Origin: Alishewanella aestuarii B11
GTDB lineage: Bacteria > Pseudomonadota > Gammaproteobacteria > Enterobacterales > Alteromonadaceae
Direction: 5' to 3'
Assembly: GCF_000280055.1 (NCBI RefSeq)
Contig: NZ_ALAB01000010.1
Coordinates: 124,001 to 188,000 of the forward strand
DNA: 64,000 bases
Shown: positions 27,795 through 35,614 of the stretch, one piece after another
Layout: the number at the start of each line of letters is the position of its first letter
Position numbering within the stretch: position 1 is the first letter of the stretch
Made by a program: the position numbers and the translations under genes
Notes under the pieces: model-generated
What the model was told of the DNA's origin: nothing
What the model saw: the letters and a program-made list of their open reading frames with translations, nothing else
Databases searched by the model: none

Positions 27795-29423
27795 TCAGGC
27801 ATTCATCGATAATGGCTGTTGCTTGCTTTTTAGCTGTTCATAACGACGTTGCTGCTCAGGTTTAAGGGTGGCGCCAGCGACAACCAGCTCACATTGTTGC
27901 AGCAAACGATAACGTAGATCTGGCGCGCACAGAGGTCTTGGGCTGGTTAGCAGGGTTTGCAGTAAGTTTAGTGCAATACCGGCATTCTTCGGCATCACCT
28001 TGTGTGCCAGAGCGAAGGCTTCAAACGCCTGCTCCCAATGTCCGCGTTGATAAAGCTGTACGGCACTGTTGTTAAGCTCGCGCGGGCCTTGTTGCATTTG
28101 CCGGCGCTCGGTGACTTCCTGTTGCAGGTAGGCGCCCAGCAGCGGATCGGGTTGTTGCTGTTTACAGTGCTGGCTGATTTGGCTAAACAGTTGTTCGGCC
28201 GCGTCGGTAAGCCCCACTTCATGCAGCGCCTTGGCCTTATCCAAGGCATCTTCCAGCGAGGTGATCGGCTGATCGGTTTTCAGATCGCGTAGCAGCGCCT
28301 TGGCTTTATCTTTGTGGTCTTGTAAGTACAGTAAACGGGCCTGTACTACCTGATGTTGCTCCCATAGATCCTGCTTGGCAAACTGCTTTTGTAATGCCTG
28401 TAAGCTCAGATTTACCTGCCGGTTTAAGCGGCTGTGCTGCTCTTCATCTTCAGTGGCCAGCGCAAAATCAATACTGGCCCGCGCCAGATTCAAATACAGA
28501 TCCGGCTGTTCAAAAGCCGAGTAACGGGCATATTTCACCATATCCCGTGCCGCTTGGTATTGGGTTTCGTAATCATGATTCAGGCGGGATAACTGCAGTA
28601 ATTTTTGCTGGCGCAGTAAATTTCGCGGTGCCAGCTCGGCGGCATCAATCAAATGCTGTTGGGCCTGCTGGTAATGCTGTTGTTTAAATTCCAGTTCCGC
28701 CAATAAGTCGAGCGCAAACAGTCGGCTTTCGCTGCGCAGTAATAACTCTTCCAGTAAGTTAAACGCCTGCTGTTCCTGACCTTTGGCGACATAACACCGT
28801 ACCAGACCCATCTTGGCCCAGCTAAAGGGCTGAATACTCAGCATGGCGAGAAAGAAATGTTCGGCATCGGTAAATTCTTGCTGTGCCAGCAGAATATCGC
28901 CTTTGAGCTTTAACAGCAGCGGAAACCATTTACGTTGATTGGCATCAGCAAGTTGCTCGTCGATATAATTCAGCGCCGCCTGGTAATGCTGCGCATCCAG
29001 CAACTGATACAACGGGCGCAGTTGTTGTTTACGTTTTAGCACCCGTTCAATACGTAGCTGTAAGTCTTTAATTACAAAGGGTTTGGCCAGAAACTCGTCC
29101 GGCTGTAATTCAATAACACTGTGTACCAGGTTCGGATCGGTCTCGGCGCTGATAAAGATCACGGCACTGCTGTGCTTTTGCAGGCCACTGAATTTTAATT
29201 CGGCAAACAGCTGAAAGCCGTCTTTGCCATCGGCCTGGTTATACGAGCAGATAATAAGATCGAACAGGTTGTTACGGCACAGTGCCAGCGCCTGCTGTGG
29301 CCGTTCGGCAATGGTAATATTCTGATAACCCAGCTGCTCCAGCGTGTAGCGCAGGTAGCTTTGTGACAGGGGTTGCTCATCAATAATCAGGATGCGTTCG
29401 TCCCGCTTGGGTGCATTTTCCAT
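27795..29423 (-). CDS. receiver domain-TPR protein with Ser at the phosphoacceptor site
   Basis: A 542-residue cytoplasmic protein. Residues about 10-135 form a CheY-like receiver: acidic pair D15-E16 (IDEQP), conserved Ser in VIFISAETD, and Lys in LAKPFVIKD. The position of the phosphorylated Asp is Ser60 (FDLIICSYNQADGKDG), so normal phosphorylation should be impossible. The rest consists of tetratricopeptide-type helical repeats (for example AEHFFLAMLSIQPFSWAKMG, LLAELEFKQQHYQQAQQHLI), pointing to protein-protein contacts. There is no DNA-binding output domain. No kinase gene lies nearby. It probably acts as a scaffold or pseudo-receiver. Confidence 0.85.
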   Translation of the reverse strand: MENAPKRDERILIIDEQPLSQSYLRYTLEQLGYQNITIAERPQQALALCRNNLFDLIICSYNQADGKDGFQLFAELKFSGLQKHSSAVIFISAETDPNLVHSVIELQPDEFLAKPFVIKDLQLRIERVLKRKQQLRPLYQLLDAQHYQAALNYIDEQLADANQRKWFPLLLKLKGDILLAQQEFTDAEHFFLAMLSIQPFSWAKMGLVRCYVAKGQEQQAFNLLEELLLRSESRLFALDLLAELEFKQQHYQQAQQHLIDAAELAPRNLLRQQKLLQLSRLNHDYETQYQAARDMVKYARYSAFEQPDLYLNLARASIDFALATEDEEQHSRLNRQVNLSLQALQKQFAKQDLWEQHQVVQARLLYLQDHKDKAKALLRDLKTDQPITSLEDALDKAKALHEVGLTDAAEQLFSQISQHCKQQQPDPLLGAYLQQEVTERRQMQQGPRELNNSAVQLYQRGHWEQAFEAFALAHKVMPKNAGIALNLLQTLLTSPRPLCAPDLRYRLLQQCELVVAGATLKPEQQRRYEQLKSKQQPLSMNA

Positions 29424-29577
29424 TACAGGCTGGATCCGAGAACTTCGTCTAAAGCTACTATAGCAACTTTTTGCCTTGAGTTAACCGGGCAGGATCAATA
29501 AATAGGCGATTGCGCACTAAATCGGTACTCTGCATTTACCACTTTGTTCAAGATCTTGCGGCCAGAAGGATATTTTC
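29424..29577. other. spacer between the receiver/TPR gene and repeat A
   Basis: No coding potential. It includes TCTGCATTTACC (29529-29540) followed by a GTTCA-AGATC stretch homologous to 30288-30335, so the tail of a B element precedes A copy 1 although the rest of that B is missing. Confidence 0.6.
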
Positions 29578-29737
29578 CGTGATGCCTCACCGATATTAGT
29601 TAAGCTCTTAGCTGCGGTAGAATTTTCGTAACAGCAGCAGGGATGCTGCGGAGGCTGAAAGGGCACAAGGATGTGATCCTTGAAGCCGGTGGAGAAAATT
29701 GCTACCCAGCTAAGGGCGCTGCGCTGGTCTTGACGCT
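29578..29737 (+). repeat. long dyad repeat A, copy 1
   Basis: About 160 bases, beginning CGTGATGCC and ending GCGCTGGTCTTGACGCT. The outer stem joins CTTAGCTGCGGTAGAATTTT to AAAATTGCTACCCAGCTAAG (ends of the element). The interior holds GCAGC-AGGGAT-GCTGC and CAC-AAGGAT-GTG hairpins. It differs from copies 2 and 3 mainly in the first 25 bases. It lies downstream of nothing obvious: the receiver gene starts at 29423 on the other strand. Confidence 0.85.
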
Positions 29738-29750
29738 GTAGAGTCTAAGG

Positions 29751-29951
29751 CAGTGCATCCGGCGGTAATCATTCCGTACAACTTTGACGGGACACGCTGT
29801 GAATACATCCCTGTACGGTTACAAACTTCATCCTGAAGTTTGCCCTACGGGCCAGCTAAAGCTGTTCAAATTTGCTCCCGGCAAATTTGTGTCATTTTTC
29901 ATCCCTGAAAAATACATTCCCTTACAAAGTGCACGGAATGCTTACCACCTC
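29751..29951 (-). repeat. hairpin cluster B, copy 1
   Basis: The spacer between A copies 1 and 2 contains at least four hairpins that on the minus strand expose GGA in the loop: stems at 29822-29842 (loop AGGAT), 29867-29889 (loop CGGGA), 29895-29912 (loop AGGGAT) and 29804-29815 (loop AGGGAT), the last nested in CCGTAC/GTACGG (29774-29818). It shares the order GTGCATCCG, CCGTACAACTTT, CATCCCTG with copy 2. Confidence 0.7.
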
Positions 29952-29983
29952 GTCTTATATCTGCTGTTCTCTATGATATTTTT

Positions 29984-30138
29984 CGTGATGCCTATCAGAT
30001 ACTATTTAAGCCCTTAGCTGCGGTAGAATTTTCGTAACAGCAGCAGGGATGCTGCGGAGGCTGAAAGGGCACAGGGATGTGATCCTTGAAGCCGGTGGAG
30101 AAAATTACTACCCAGCTAAGGGCGCTGCCCCAATCTCA
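29984..30138 (+). repeat. long dyad repeat A, copy 2
   Basis: Outer stem 30009-30032 with 30101-30126 (about 22 pairs with two small bulges). Hairpin GCAGC (30040-30044) AGGGAT GCTGC (30051-30055). Nested stem GGCT (30059) to AGCC (30093) enclosing AAGG/CCTT and CAC-AGGGAT-GTG (30070-30081). Almost identical to copy 3 through the GGCGCT end. Confidence 0.85.
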
Positions 30139-30173
30139 ACGCTACTGGTGCTCATCGTTACGCAGGTTCTATC

Positions 30174-30305
30174 TCGGTGCATCCGTCGGCTAAACGCGCC
30201 GTACAACTTTCCTGGGGCACACCGTGAACCCATCCCTGGGGGCTCCCCTTTCGCATCCATGCGAAAGACGTCCCCAGAAAAGTGTACTCTGCATTTACCG
30301 CCTCG
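30174..30305 (-). repeat. hairpin cluster B, copy 2
   Basis: Same order of blocks as copy 1 (GTGCATCCG, CCGTACAACTTT, CATCCCTGGGG), plus a perfect stem CTTTCGCATCCATGCGAAAG at 30248-30267 whose minus-strand loop reads ATGGAT, and an outer CTGGGG/CCCCAG pairing. It ends in a TCTGCATTTACC tail also found before A copy 1 (29528). Confidence 0.7.
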
Positions 30306-30335
30306 TTCACGATCGTGCCGCCAAAAGTATATTGT

Positions 30336-30495
30336 CGTGATGCCTATCAGATACTATTTAAGCCCTTAGCTGCGGTAGAATTTTCGTAACAGCAGCAGGG
30401 ATGCTGCGGAGGCTGAAAGGGCACAGGGATGTGATCCTTGAAGCCGGTGGAGAAAATTACTACCCAGCTAAGGGCGCTACGCTGGTCTGGACGCT
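30336..30495 (+). repeat. long dyad repeat A, copy 3
   Basis: Same structure as copy 2; the block from CGTGATGCCTATCAGATACT through GGCGCT is essentially identical. It then reads CGCTGGTCTGGACGCT, matching the end of copy 1. Spacing from copy 2 is 352 bases and between copies 1 and 2 is 406 bases. Confidence 0.85.
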
Positions 30496-30571
30496 AAGTG
30501 TCGGGATTTGAGCATCCGGCGATTGTGTTTCGGCAGAAAATCAATTGAGCAGATGTGAGCGACTCAAGTAT

Positions 30572-30612
30572 TTCAGACAGGCAAAAAGCCAAGAGGCCGG
30601 TATTGTAACAAT
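30572..30612. repeat. left arm of 41-bp inverted repeat around the tRNA-Val array
   Basis: Complementary at 40 of 41 positions to 31047-31087. It lies 10 bases downstream of the last tRNA-Val 3' end (minus strand) and contains GGCTTTTTGCC on that strand, which could help end tRNA transcription. Confidence 0.88.
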
Positions 30613-30622
30613 TGGGGGAACT

Positions 30623-30699
30623 TGGTGGATTGTACTGGGTTCGAACCAGTGACCCCCGCCTTGTAAGGGCGGTGCTCTCCCAGCTGAGCTAACAATCCA
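30623..30699 (-). tRNA. tRNA-Val (anticodon TAC), copy 3
   Basis: A 77-base cloverleaf on the minus strand: acceptor TGGATTG/CAATCCA, D arm AGCTCAGCTGGGAGAGC, anticodon stem CCGCC/GGCGG with loop CTTACAA (anticodon TAC), T arm with GGTTCGAACC, and encoded CCA. Identical in all three copies. The first pair is U1-A72 rather than the usual G1-C72. Confidence 0.95.
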
Positions 30700-30723
30700 T
30701 GGGAGTATCGTAAATAGGAGCTT

Positions 30724-30800
30724 TGGTGGATTGTACTGGGTTCGAACCAGTGACCCCCGCCTTGTAAGGGCGGTGCTCTCCCAGCTGAGCTAACAATCCA
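30724..30800 (-). tRNA. tRNA-Val (anticodon TAC), copy 2
   Basis: Identical to the flanking copies; separated by 24-base spacers that share GGGAGTATCG at the copy-proximal end, which points to recent tandem duplication of a unit of 101 bases. Confidence 0.95.
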
Positions 30801-30824
30801 TGGGAGTATCGCTGTGTAGAATAT

Positions 30825-30901
30825 TGGTGGATTGTACTGGGTTCGAACCAGTGACCCCCGCCTTGTAAGGGCGGTGCTCTCCCAGCTGAGCTAACAATCC
30901 A
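30825..30901 (-). tRNA. tRNA-Val (anticodon TAC), copy 1 (promoter-proximal)
   Basis: First tRNA of the minus-strand operon, 16 bases after the -10 box. Three tRNA-Val genes divergent from gltX match the E. coli valUXY/gltX arrangement; the lysV that follows in E. coli is absent here. Confidence 0.95.
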
Positions 30902-30917
30902 CGCTGCGATGGCGCAC

Positions 30918-30945
30918 ATTATAGGGAGCGTGATTTAGCTGTCAA
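30918..30945 (-). promoter_or_regulatory. tRNA-Val operon promoter
   Basis: On the minus strand TTGACA (30945-30940), 16-base spacer, TATAAT (30923-30918), both perfect consensus. The following GTGCGCC is a GC-rich discriminator typical of stringently controlled stable-RNA promoters. Confidence 0.9.
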
Positions 30946-31046
30946 CTTTATTTTCGGGCAAAGCACGCTGTATGCCGCAAAAGTAAACAGCATAGTGAAA
31001 AAAACCAGCTTTTGCCACTACACCTCGGGTGCATCCGCCGGCGTGG

Positions 31047-31087
31047 ATTGTTACAATACCGGCCTCTTAGCTTTTTGCCTGTCTGAA
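31047..31087. repeat. right arm of 41-bp inverted repeat, within the gltX leader
   Basis: Partner of 30572-30612 with one mismatch (31070). It ends 11 bases before the gltX ATG, so the gltX 5' UTR includes this arm. Its inner edge reads TGGATTGTTA, the same ten bases as the tRNA-Val 5' end. Confidence 0.88.
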
Positions 31088-31098
31088 TTGGAAAGATT

Positions 31099-32505
31099 AT
31101 GTCATTAGTGACCCGTTTTGCACCCAGCCCAACCGGCTACTTACACGTAGGTGGCGCCCGTACTGCTTTATACAGCTGGCTGTATGCCAGAAAAAATGGC
31201 GGTAAATTTATTCTGCGTATCGAAGATACCGATCTGGAGCGCTCAACCCAGGAATCGGTAGACGCCATTTTAGAAGGTATGCAGTGGCTGGGACTGGAGC
31301 ACGACGAAGGCCCGTACTATCAAACCAAACGCTTTGACCTGTATAAAGAAGTGGTGGCGCAGCTGTTAGCAGAAGGCAAAGCCTACAAGTGCTTCTGCAC
31401 GGTAGAGGAGCTGGACGCGATGCGCGAAGCGCAAATGGCCGCCGGTGAAAAGCCAAAATATAACGGTATGTGGCGCGATCGCACTGATCATCCGGCCGAT
31501 AAGCCTTATGTCATTCGCTTTAAAAACCCGCTGGATGGCGTGGTCGTGATTGACGATATGATTAAAGGCCGCATTGAAATTGCCAATGCTGAGCTGGACG
31601 ATCTGGTAATTGCCCGCAGTGACGGCACCCCAACCTATAACCTGACCGTGGTGGTTGATGACTGGAAAATGGGCATTACCCATGTGATCCGGGGTGACGA
31701 CCATGTTAATAACACCCCGCGGCAGATGAATATTCTGGCGGCGCTGGGCGCTGAGATCCCAAAATACGCGCATGTACCGATGATTCTGGGCGACGATGGC
31801 AAGCGGTTATCAAAGCGTCACGGCGCGGTCGGCGTTATGCAGTATCGCGATAACGGCTTTTTACCGCAGGCACTGATCAACTATTTAGTTCGTCTGGGTT
31901 GGTCGCATGGCGATCAGGAAATTTTTAGTCTGGACGAGCTGGTACAGCTGTTCGACCTGTCAGCTTGTAATCGTGCCCCATCGGCCTTTAATACCGACAA
32001 GCTGATCTGGTTAAATCAACACTATATGAAGACCCTGCCGGCAGAAGAGGTCGCCAGCCATTTAGCCTGGCATGTTGCCGAGCAAAAACTGGATATCAGC
32101 ACCGGGCCAAGTTTAGCGCAGCTGGTGCAGGTGCAGGCCGAGCGGGTTAAAACCTTAAAAGAAATGGTGGAAGTCAGCCGCTATTTCTATGAAGACTTTA
32201 GCAGCTTTGACGAAGCAGCCGCCAAGAAACATTTAACTGCGGCAGCGGCGGAACCTTTGGCATTGTTACATGCCAAACTGGCTAAGTTGACCGATTGGCA
32301 GCCAGCGCTGATCCATCAGCAAATTACTGATACCGCTGCCGAACTGGCACTGGGTATGGGTAAGGTGGGGATGCCGCTACGGGTGGCAGTAACCGGTGGC
32401 GGTAATTCACCGGCGCTGGATCTGACGTTACAACTGATTGGTCAGGCGCGCAGCCTGGCCCGCATTGAGCAGGCGCTGAGCTTTATTAAGCAGCACGCTG
32501 TCTGA
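31099..32505 (+). CDS. gltX: glutamyl-tRNA synthetase
   Basis: Class I synthetase that charges tRNA-Glu. The 468-residue product (E. coli 471) has the HIGH-like motif [18 protein letters not shown] at 9-26, the KMSKS equivalent [10 protein letters not shown] near 235, and a helical anticodon-binding C-terminal domain. GGAAAG precedes the ATG at 31099. The leader contains one arm of the 41-bp inverted repeat and GGTGCATCCGCCGGCG, a block also seen in the repeat array upstream. A terminator follows. Confidence 0.98.
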   Translation: MSLVTRFAPSPTGYLHVGGARTALYSWLYARKNGGKFILRIEDTDLERSTQESVDAILEGMQWLGLEHDEGPYYQTKRFDLYKEVVAQLLAEGKAYKCFCTVEELDAMREAQMAAGEKPKYNGMWRDRTDHPADKPYVIRFKNPLDGVVVIDDMIKGRIEIANAELDDLVIARSDGTPTYNLTVVVDDWKMGITHVIRGDDHVNNTPRQMNILAALGAEIPKYAHVPMILGDDGKRLSKRHGAVGVMQYRDNGFLPQALINYLVRLGWSHGDQEIFSLDELVQLFDLSACNRAPSAFNTDKLIWLNQHYMKTLPAEEVASHLAWHVAEQKLDISTGPSLAQLVQVQAERVKTLKEMVEVSRYFYEDFSSFDEAAAKKHLTAAAAEPLALLHAKLAKLTDWQPALIHQQITDTAAELALGMGKVGMPLRVAVTGGGNSPALDLTLQLIGQARSLARIEQALSFIKQHAV

Positions 32506-32550
32506 TGCCATAGCTCAGGCCTGGCCTGAGCTGTTACCTGAAGATGTGAT

Positions 32551-32577
32551 AACGCCTGCGAGTTCAGGCGTTTTTAG
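32551..32577 (+). terminator. gltX terminator
   Basis: ACGCCTG (32552-32558) pairs with CAGGCGT (32565-32571), six-base loop, then TTTTTA. Confidence 0.88.
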
Positions 32578-32622
32578 TTCGCTTAGCTTGTAGATTAAAA
32601 AAAACTGAATATTAGATTAAAC

Positions 32623-33414
32623 ATGCCTGTTTTTTTATTGTTAGTCGTAGCCTTGCTGGCGTTTCACGTCAGTGCCAATGAAGCGCCGGAAGAAGCTGAG
32701 CCTCTGGTGCCTGAATTACAGAACCTGGGGTTACTGGGCACCCTTACCGGCGATATTGAGCTGGGTTTTTTGTTTATCGATGGCAACACCGATGCGCGCG
32801 GCTGGCGGGTTAACACTGAACTGGTGCATGAAAATGATTTTTTCCGGAACCGCTATAACGTGCAGGGCCGGATCCAAAAGAATCAGTTTACCAACAGTGA
32901 AACCGGTGAAGTGCGCACCGAAGCCACAGTAAAGCGCTATGCGTTATCAGGCCAGAGTAACTACAAGTTTTTAAGCGGTTCGACCTCGTTTTTTGGCCGC
33001 GGTGCCTATGCTTACGATATGTTTGGTTCATTCCGGCAGGTCGGCTCGCTGGCAACAGGTTATGCCAACCGGGTGTATCAAAAGCAGGCCAATTATCTGG
33101 ATCTGGAAACCGGCCCGGGTTTTGCGTATCGCGAGGGCGCTTCCGGCAGCACTTCTAAGGGTTTGATCTGGTTTTTGGCACTCAACTTTGAGCAGGAAAT
33201 TTACAAAGGCAGCCGTTTCCGTCAAACGTTCGAAGGCAATGTGTCGGTCGATGGCGAAAACTCGGCTTATACCAGCCGCAGCGCTTTAACCGCGCAAATT
33301 AATGGCCGGCTGGCAATGCGTTTAAGTTTCTCGGTTAGCCACAACTCGCGGCCTGAGGGCAATTTGCAAACTACTGACACCGAAACCTCGGCGTCGCTGG
33401 TGTATCAATTCTAA
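32623..33414 (+). CDS. DUF481 (YdiY-type) outer membrane beta-barrel protein
   Basis: A 263-residue protein with a signal peptide (MPVFLLLVVALLAFHVSA), an acidic Glu/Pro segment, then repeated amphipathic strands (GDIELGFLFIDGNTDARGWR, YNVQGRIQKNQF) ending in a C-terminal Phe (SASLVYQF), all typical of DUF481 outer membrane barrels. Role unknown; homologues are sometimes acid- or salt-induced. Monocistronic between terminators. Confidence 0.88.
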   Translation: MPVFLLLVVALLAFHVSANEAPEEAEPLVPELQNLGLLGTLTGDIELGFLFIDGNTDARGWRVNTELVHENDFFRNRYNVQGRIQKNQFTNSETGEVRTEATVKRYALSGQSNYKFLSGSTSFFGRGAYAYDMFGSFRQVGSLATGYANRVYQKQANYLDLETGPGFAYREGASGSTSKGLIWFLALNFEQEIYKGSRFRQTFEGNVSVDGENSAYTSRSALTAQINGRLAMRLSFSVSHNSRPEGNLQTTDTETSASLVYQF

Positions 33415-33455
33415 GCAGTTGTTTGTAATTAATATTTAACAAAAAAGCCACCTGG

Positions 33456-33480
33456 GTGTCATTTGGCTTTCACATGGTCA
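33456..33480 (+). promoter_or_regulatory. candidate Pho box upstream of phoX
   Basis: GTGTCAT (33456-33462), TTGG, CTTTCAC (33467-33473) keeps the 7-4-7 spacing of PhoB direct repeats (consensus CTGTCAT). A third partial repeat GTCA follows at 33477. It lies about 50-70 bases before the phoX start. Match is imperfect. Confidence 0.45.
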
Positions 33481-33528
33481 TGTTCCAATTTCTGCGCCAA
33501 TATAATAAATCACGCAGGAACCCTGACC

Positions 33529-35535
33529 ATGACACTATCTACTCTCCCTGTTCAAATAGACAACTCCGGCCTGGAGCCCATCTCTAATACGTCTGCTAAT
33601 CCGAGCTTTGGCGAGGTATTAGAGCAACGGATGGCGCGGCGCAGCTTTTTAAAAGGCAGTTTGGCAGCAGCCGTGTCCGGTATTATGGGCGTTGGCTTAA
33701 CCGGCTGTAATAGCAGCGATACCGCTGAGCCTTTGCCACCGGTTAGTGTGATCCCGGCACCGGCTTTTTTGGGTTTTGCTGCTATTGCGGCTAACCGCCT
33801 TGATGGCATTACCGTACCGGCGGGCTATAGCGCTAAACCTTTTCTGGCCTGGGGTACTCCTATCACCGGCACCTATCCGGCCTTTCTGGCGGATGCCAGC
33901 AACACGGCCGCCGAGCAGGCGATGCAAATGGGCATGAACCATGATGGCATGCATTTTTTCCCGATTGATGTGCGCAGCGGGGGTAATAGCTCCAGCGAAG
34001 GCCTACTGGTGATGAACCATGAATATGTAGAGCCCAATGTACTGCATCCGCAAGGACCGGTATTACCACGCCCGGCCGAACAGGTGGCCAAAGAGCTGGC
34101 GGCGCACGGTGTCAGTGTGGTGCATATTGAAAAAGCGGCCAATGGTGACTGGCGTGTCGTCAGTAACAGCCCCTTGAACCGCCGAATTACCGGTGAAACG
34201 CCCATGGAGCTGGCTGGTCCGGTTCGGGGCCATGCCAAGGTAGTGACCAAATACAGTCCGGATGGCAGCCGCACCCGTGGCACCTTAAATAACTGTGCTC
34301 ATGGTTACACGCCCTGGGGCACCTACCTGACGGCGGAGGAAAACTGGGCGGGCTACTTTATGAATAGCGATAGCCCCCAGGTGCGTGAGCACCGCCGTTA
34401 TGGTGTTGGCAGCAGTAATGGCCGTTATTTCTGGGAAACGGCTACGCCAGCTGCGGATCGCTACCAGCGTTTTAACGCATCGACATTAGCAGCCAGTGCC
34501 GCTGAGGATTACCGCAACGAACCCAATACCTTTGGCTGGATCGTTGAAATCGACCCCTTTAATCCGGACAGTGTGCCGCAAAAGCGCACCGCCCTAGGCC
34601 GCTTTGCCCACGAAGGTATCGTCTTTGCCAAGGTCACCGAAGGTGAGCCGTTAGTGGCTTATTCCGGCGATGATGCGCGGGATGAATATATTTACAAGTA
34701 TGTGTCGAAACAGCCGTACTTCCGTAATACTGCCGGCGGGCATCTGCTGAATGACGGTACCCTGTATGTCGCCCGTTTTAACGCCGATGGCTCTGGTGAC
34801 TGGCTGGCGCTGGATATTAATAATCCCGAGTTTGCTGCCAAGGCCGCTCTGGCCGGCGTAAGCTTTAGCGATCAGGCCGATGTGCTGCTTAATACCCGCC
34901 TGGCCGCCGATATCGCCGGTGCAACCAAGATGGATCGGCCAGAGTGGGGCGCAGTGCATCCGGAAACCTCGGAAGTGTATTTTACCCTGACTAACAATAC
35001 TAACCGCACTGCAGCGCAGGTTGATGCAGCCAACCCGCGCGCCAACAATGCTACTGGCCATATTATCCGCTGGAAAGAGCGCGGTACCCTGGCCTCAAGC
35101 CAGTTTAACTGGGATATCTTCCTGCTGGCCGGTGATGTTGGCACCGCTACGCCGGGGACCAACCTGGTGTTAACGGCGGATAACCACCACGCCAGCCCGG
35201 ATGGTCTGTGGTTTGATGATAATGGCTTACTGTGGATCCAAACGGATATGAGTGGCTCTCAGCAAAGCAGCGGCCCTTATGGTAACAATGCGATGCTGGT
35301 TGCCGATCCGGTGAGCCGGCAGATCAAGCGTTTCCTGGTGGGGCCAACTGACTGTGAAGTGACAGGGGTGATTATGACGCCGGATCAGCGCACTATGTTT
35401 GTTAATATCCAGCATCCGGGCGATCGGTCCAGCGTAACGAACTTTACCAGTAACTGGCCGGACGGTGGCAATAGCCGGCCGCGTTCAGCGACGGTGATTA
35501 TTACCAAAGATGACGGTGGTATGATTGGGACCTAA
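33529..35535 (+). CDS. phoX: Tat-exported alkaline phosphatase PhoX family (DUF839)
   Basis: A 668-residue periplasmic phosphatase of the PhoX type, a calcium/iron enzyme induced by phosphate starvation in other bacteria. The N-terminus holds a Tat signal, RRSFLKGSLAAAVSGIMGVG, preceded by about 40 residues. Family blocks include EGLLVMNHEYVEPN, NNCAHGYTPWGTYLTAEENW, RFAHEGIVFAKVTEG, YSGDDARDEYIYKYVS and SPDGLWFDDNGLLWIQTD. The ATG at 33529 has AGGAA nearby; the longer frame adds 22 residues upstream of the Tat region without a ribosome site. With the PhoA-type enzyme at 6020 it gives two phosphatases of unrelated folds. Confidence 0.93.
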   Translation: MTLSTLPVQIDNSGLEPISNTSANPSFGEVLEQRMARRSFLKGSLAAAVSGIMGVGLTGCNSSDTAEPLPPVSVIPAPAFLGFAAIAANRLDGITVPAGYSAKPFLAWGTPITGTYPAFLADASNTAAEQAMQMGMNHDGMHFFPIDVRSGGNSSSEGLLVMNHEYVEPNVLHPQGPVLPRPAEQVAKELAAHGVSVVHIEKAANGDWRVVSNSPLNRRITGETPMELAGPVRGHAKVVTKYSPDGSRTRGTLNNCAHGYTPWGTYLTAEENWAGYFMNSDSPQVREHRRYGVGSSNGRYFWETATPAADRYQRFNASTLAASAAEDYRNEPNTFGWIVEIDPFNPDSVPQKRTALGRFAHEGIVFAKVTEGEPLVAYSGDDARDEYIYKYVSKQPYFRNTAGGHLLNDGTLYVARFNADGSGDWLALDINNPEFAAKAALAGVSFSDQADVLLNTRLAADIAGATKMDRPEWGAVHPETSEVYFTLTNNTNRTAAQVDAANPRANNATGHIIRWKERGTLASSQFNWDIFLLAGDVGTATPGTNLVLTADNHHASPDGLWFDDNGLLWIQTDMSGSQQSSGPYGNNAMLVADPVSRQIKRFLVGPTDCEVTGVIMTPDQRTMFVNIQHPGDRSSVTNFTSNWPDGGNSRPRSATVIITKDDGGMIGT

Positions 35536-35564
35536 GGTACCCGATTATTGACTGCACTAATAAC

Positions 35565-35590
35565 ACAGGGGGCCTTGGCCCCCTGTTCTG
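35565..35590. terminator. hairpin between phoX and serA
   Basis: ACAGGGGG (35565-35572) pairs with CCCCCTGT (35579-35586), then TCTGCTTCT. The T tail is poor but both convergent genes end here. Confidence 0.65.
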
Positions 35591-35614
35591 CTTCTAATAT
35601 GACTCAGTAAAACC

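Noticed and set aside
29784-30369. Two plus-strand ORFs (29784-30017 and 30049-30369) ending in the same peptide MPIRYYLSP
   Set aside because: They end alike only because both run into the start of repeat A; composition is unnatural and there are no ribosome sites.
29578-30495. CRISPR array
   Set aside because: Repeat units are about 150 bases with long internal structure and spacers that are homologous to each other; no cas genes are present.
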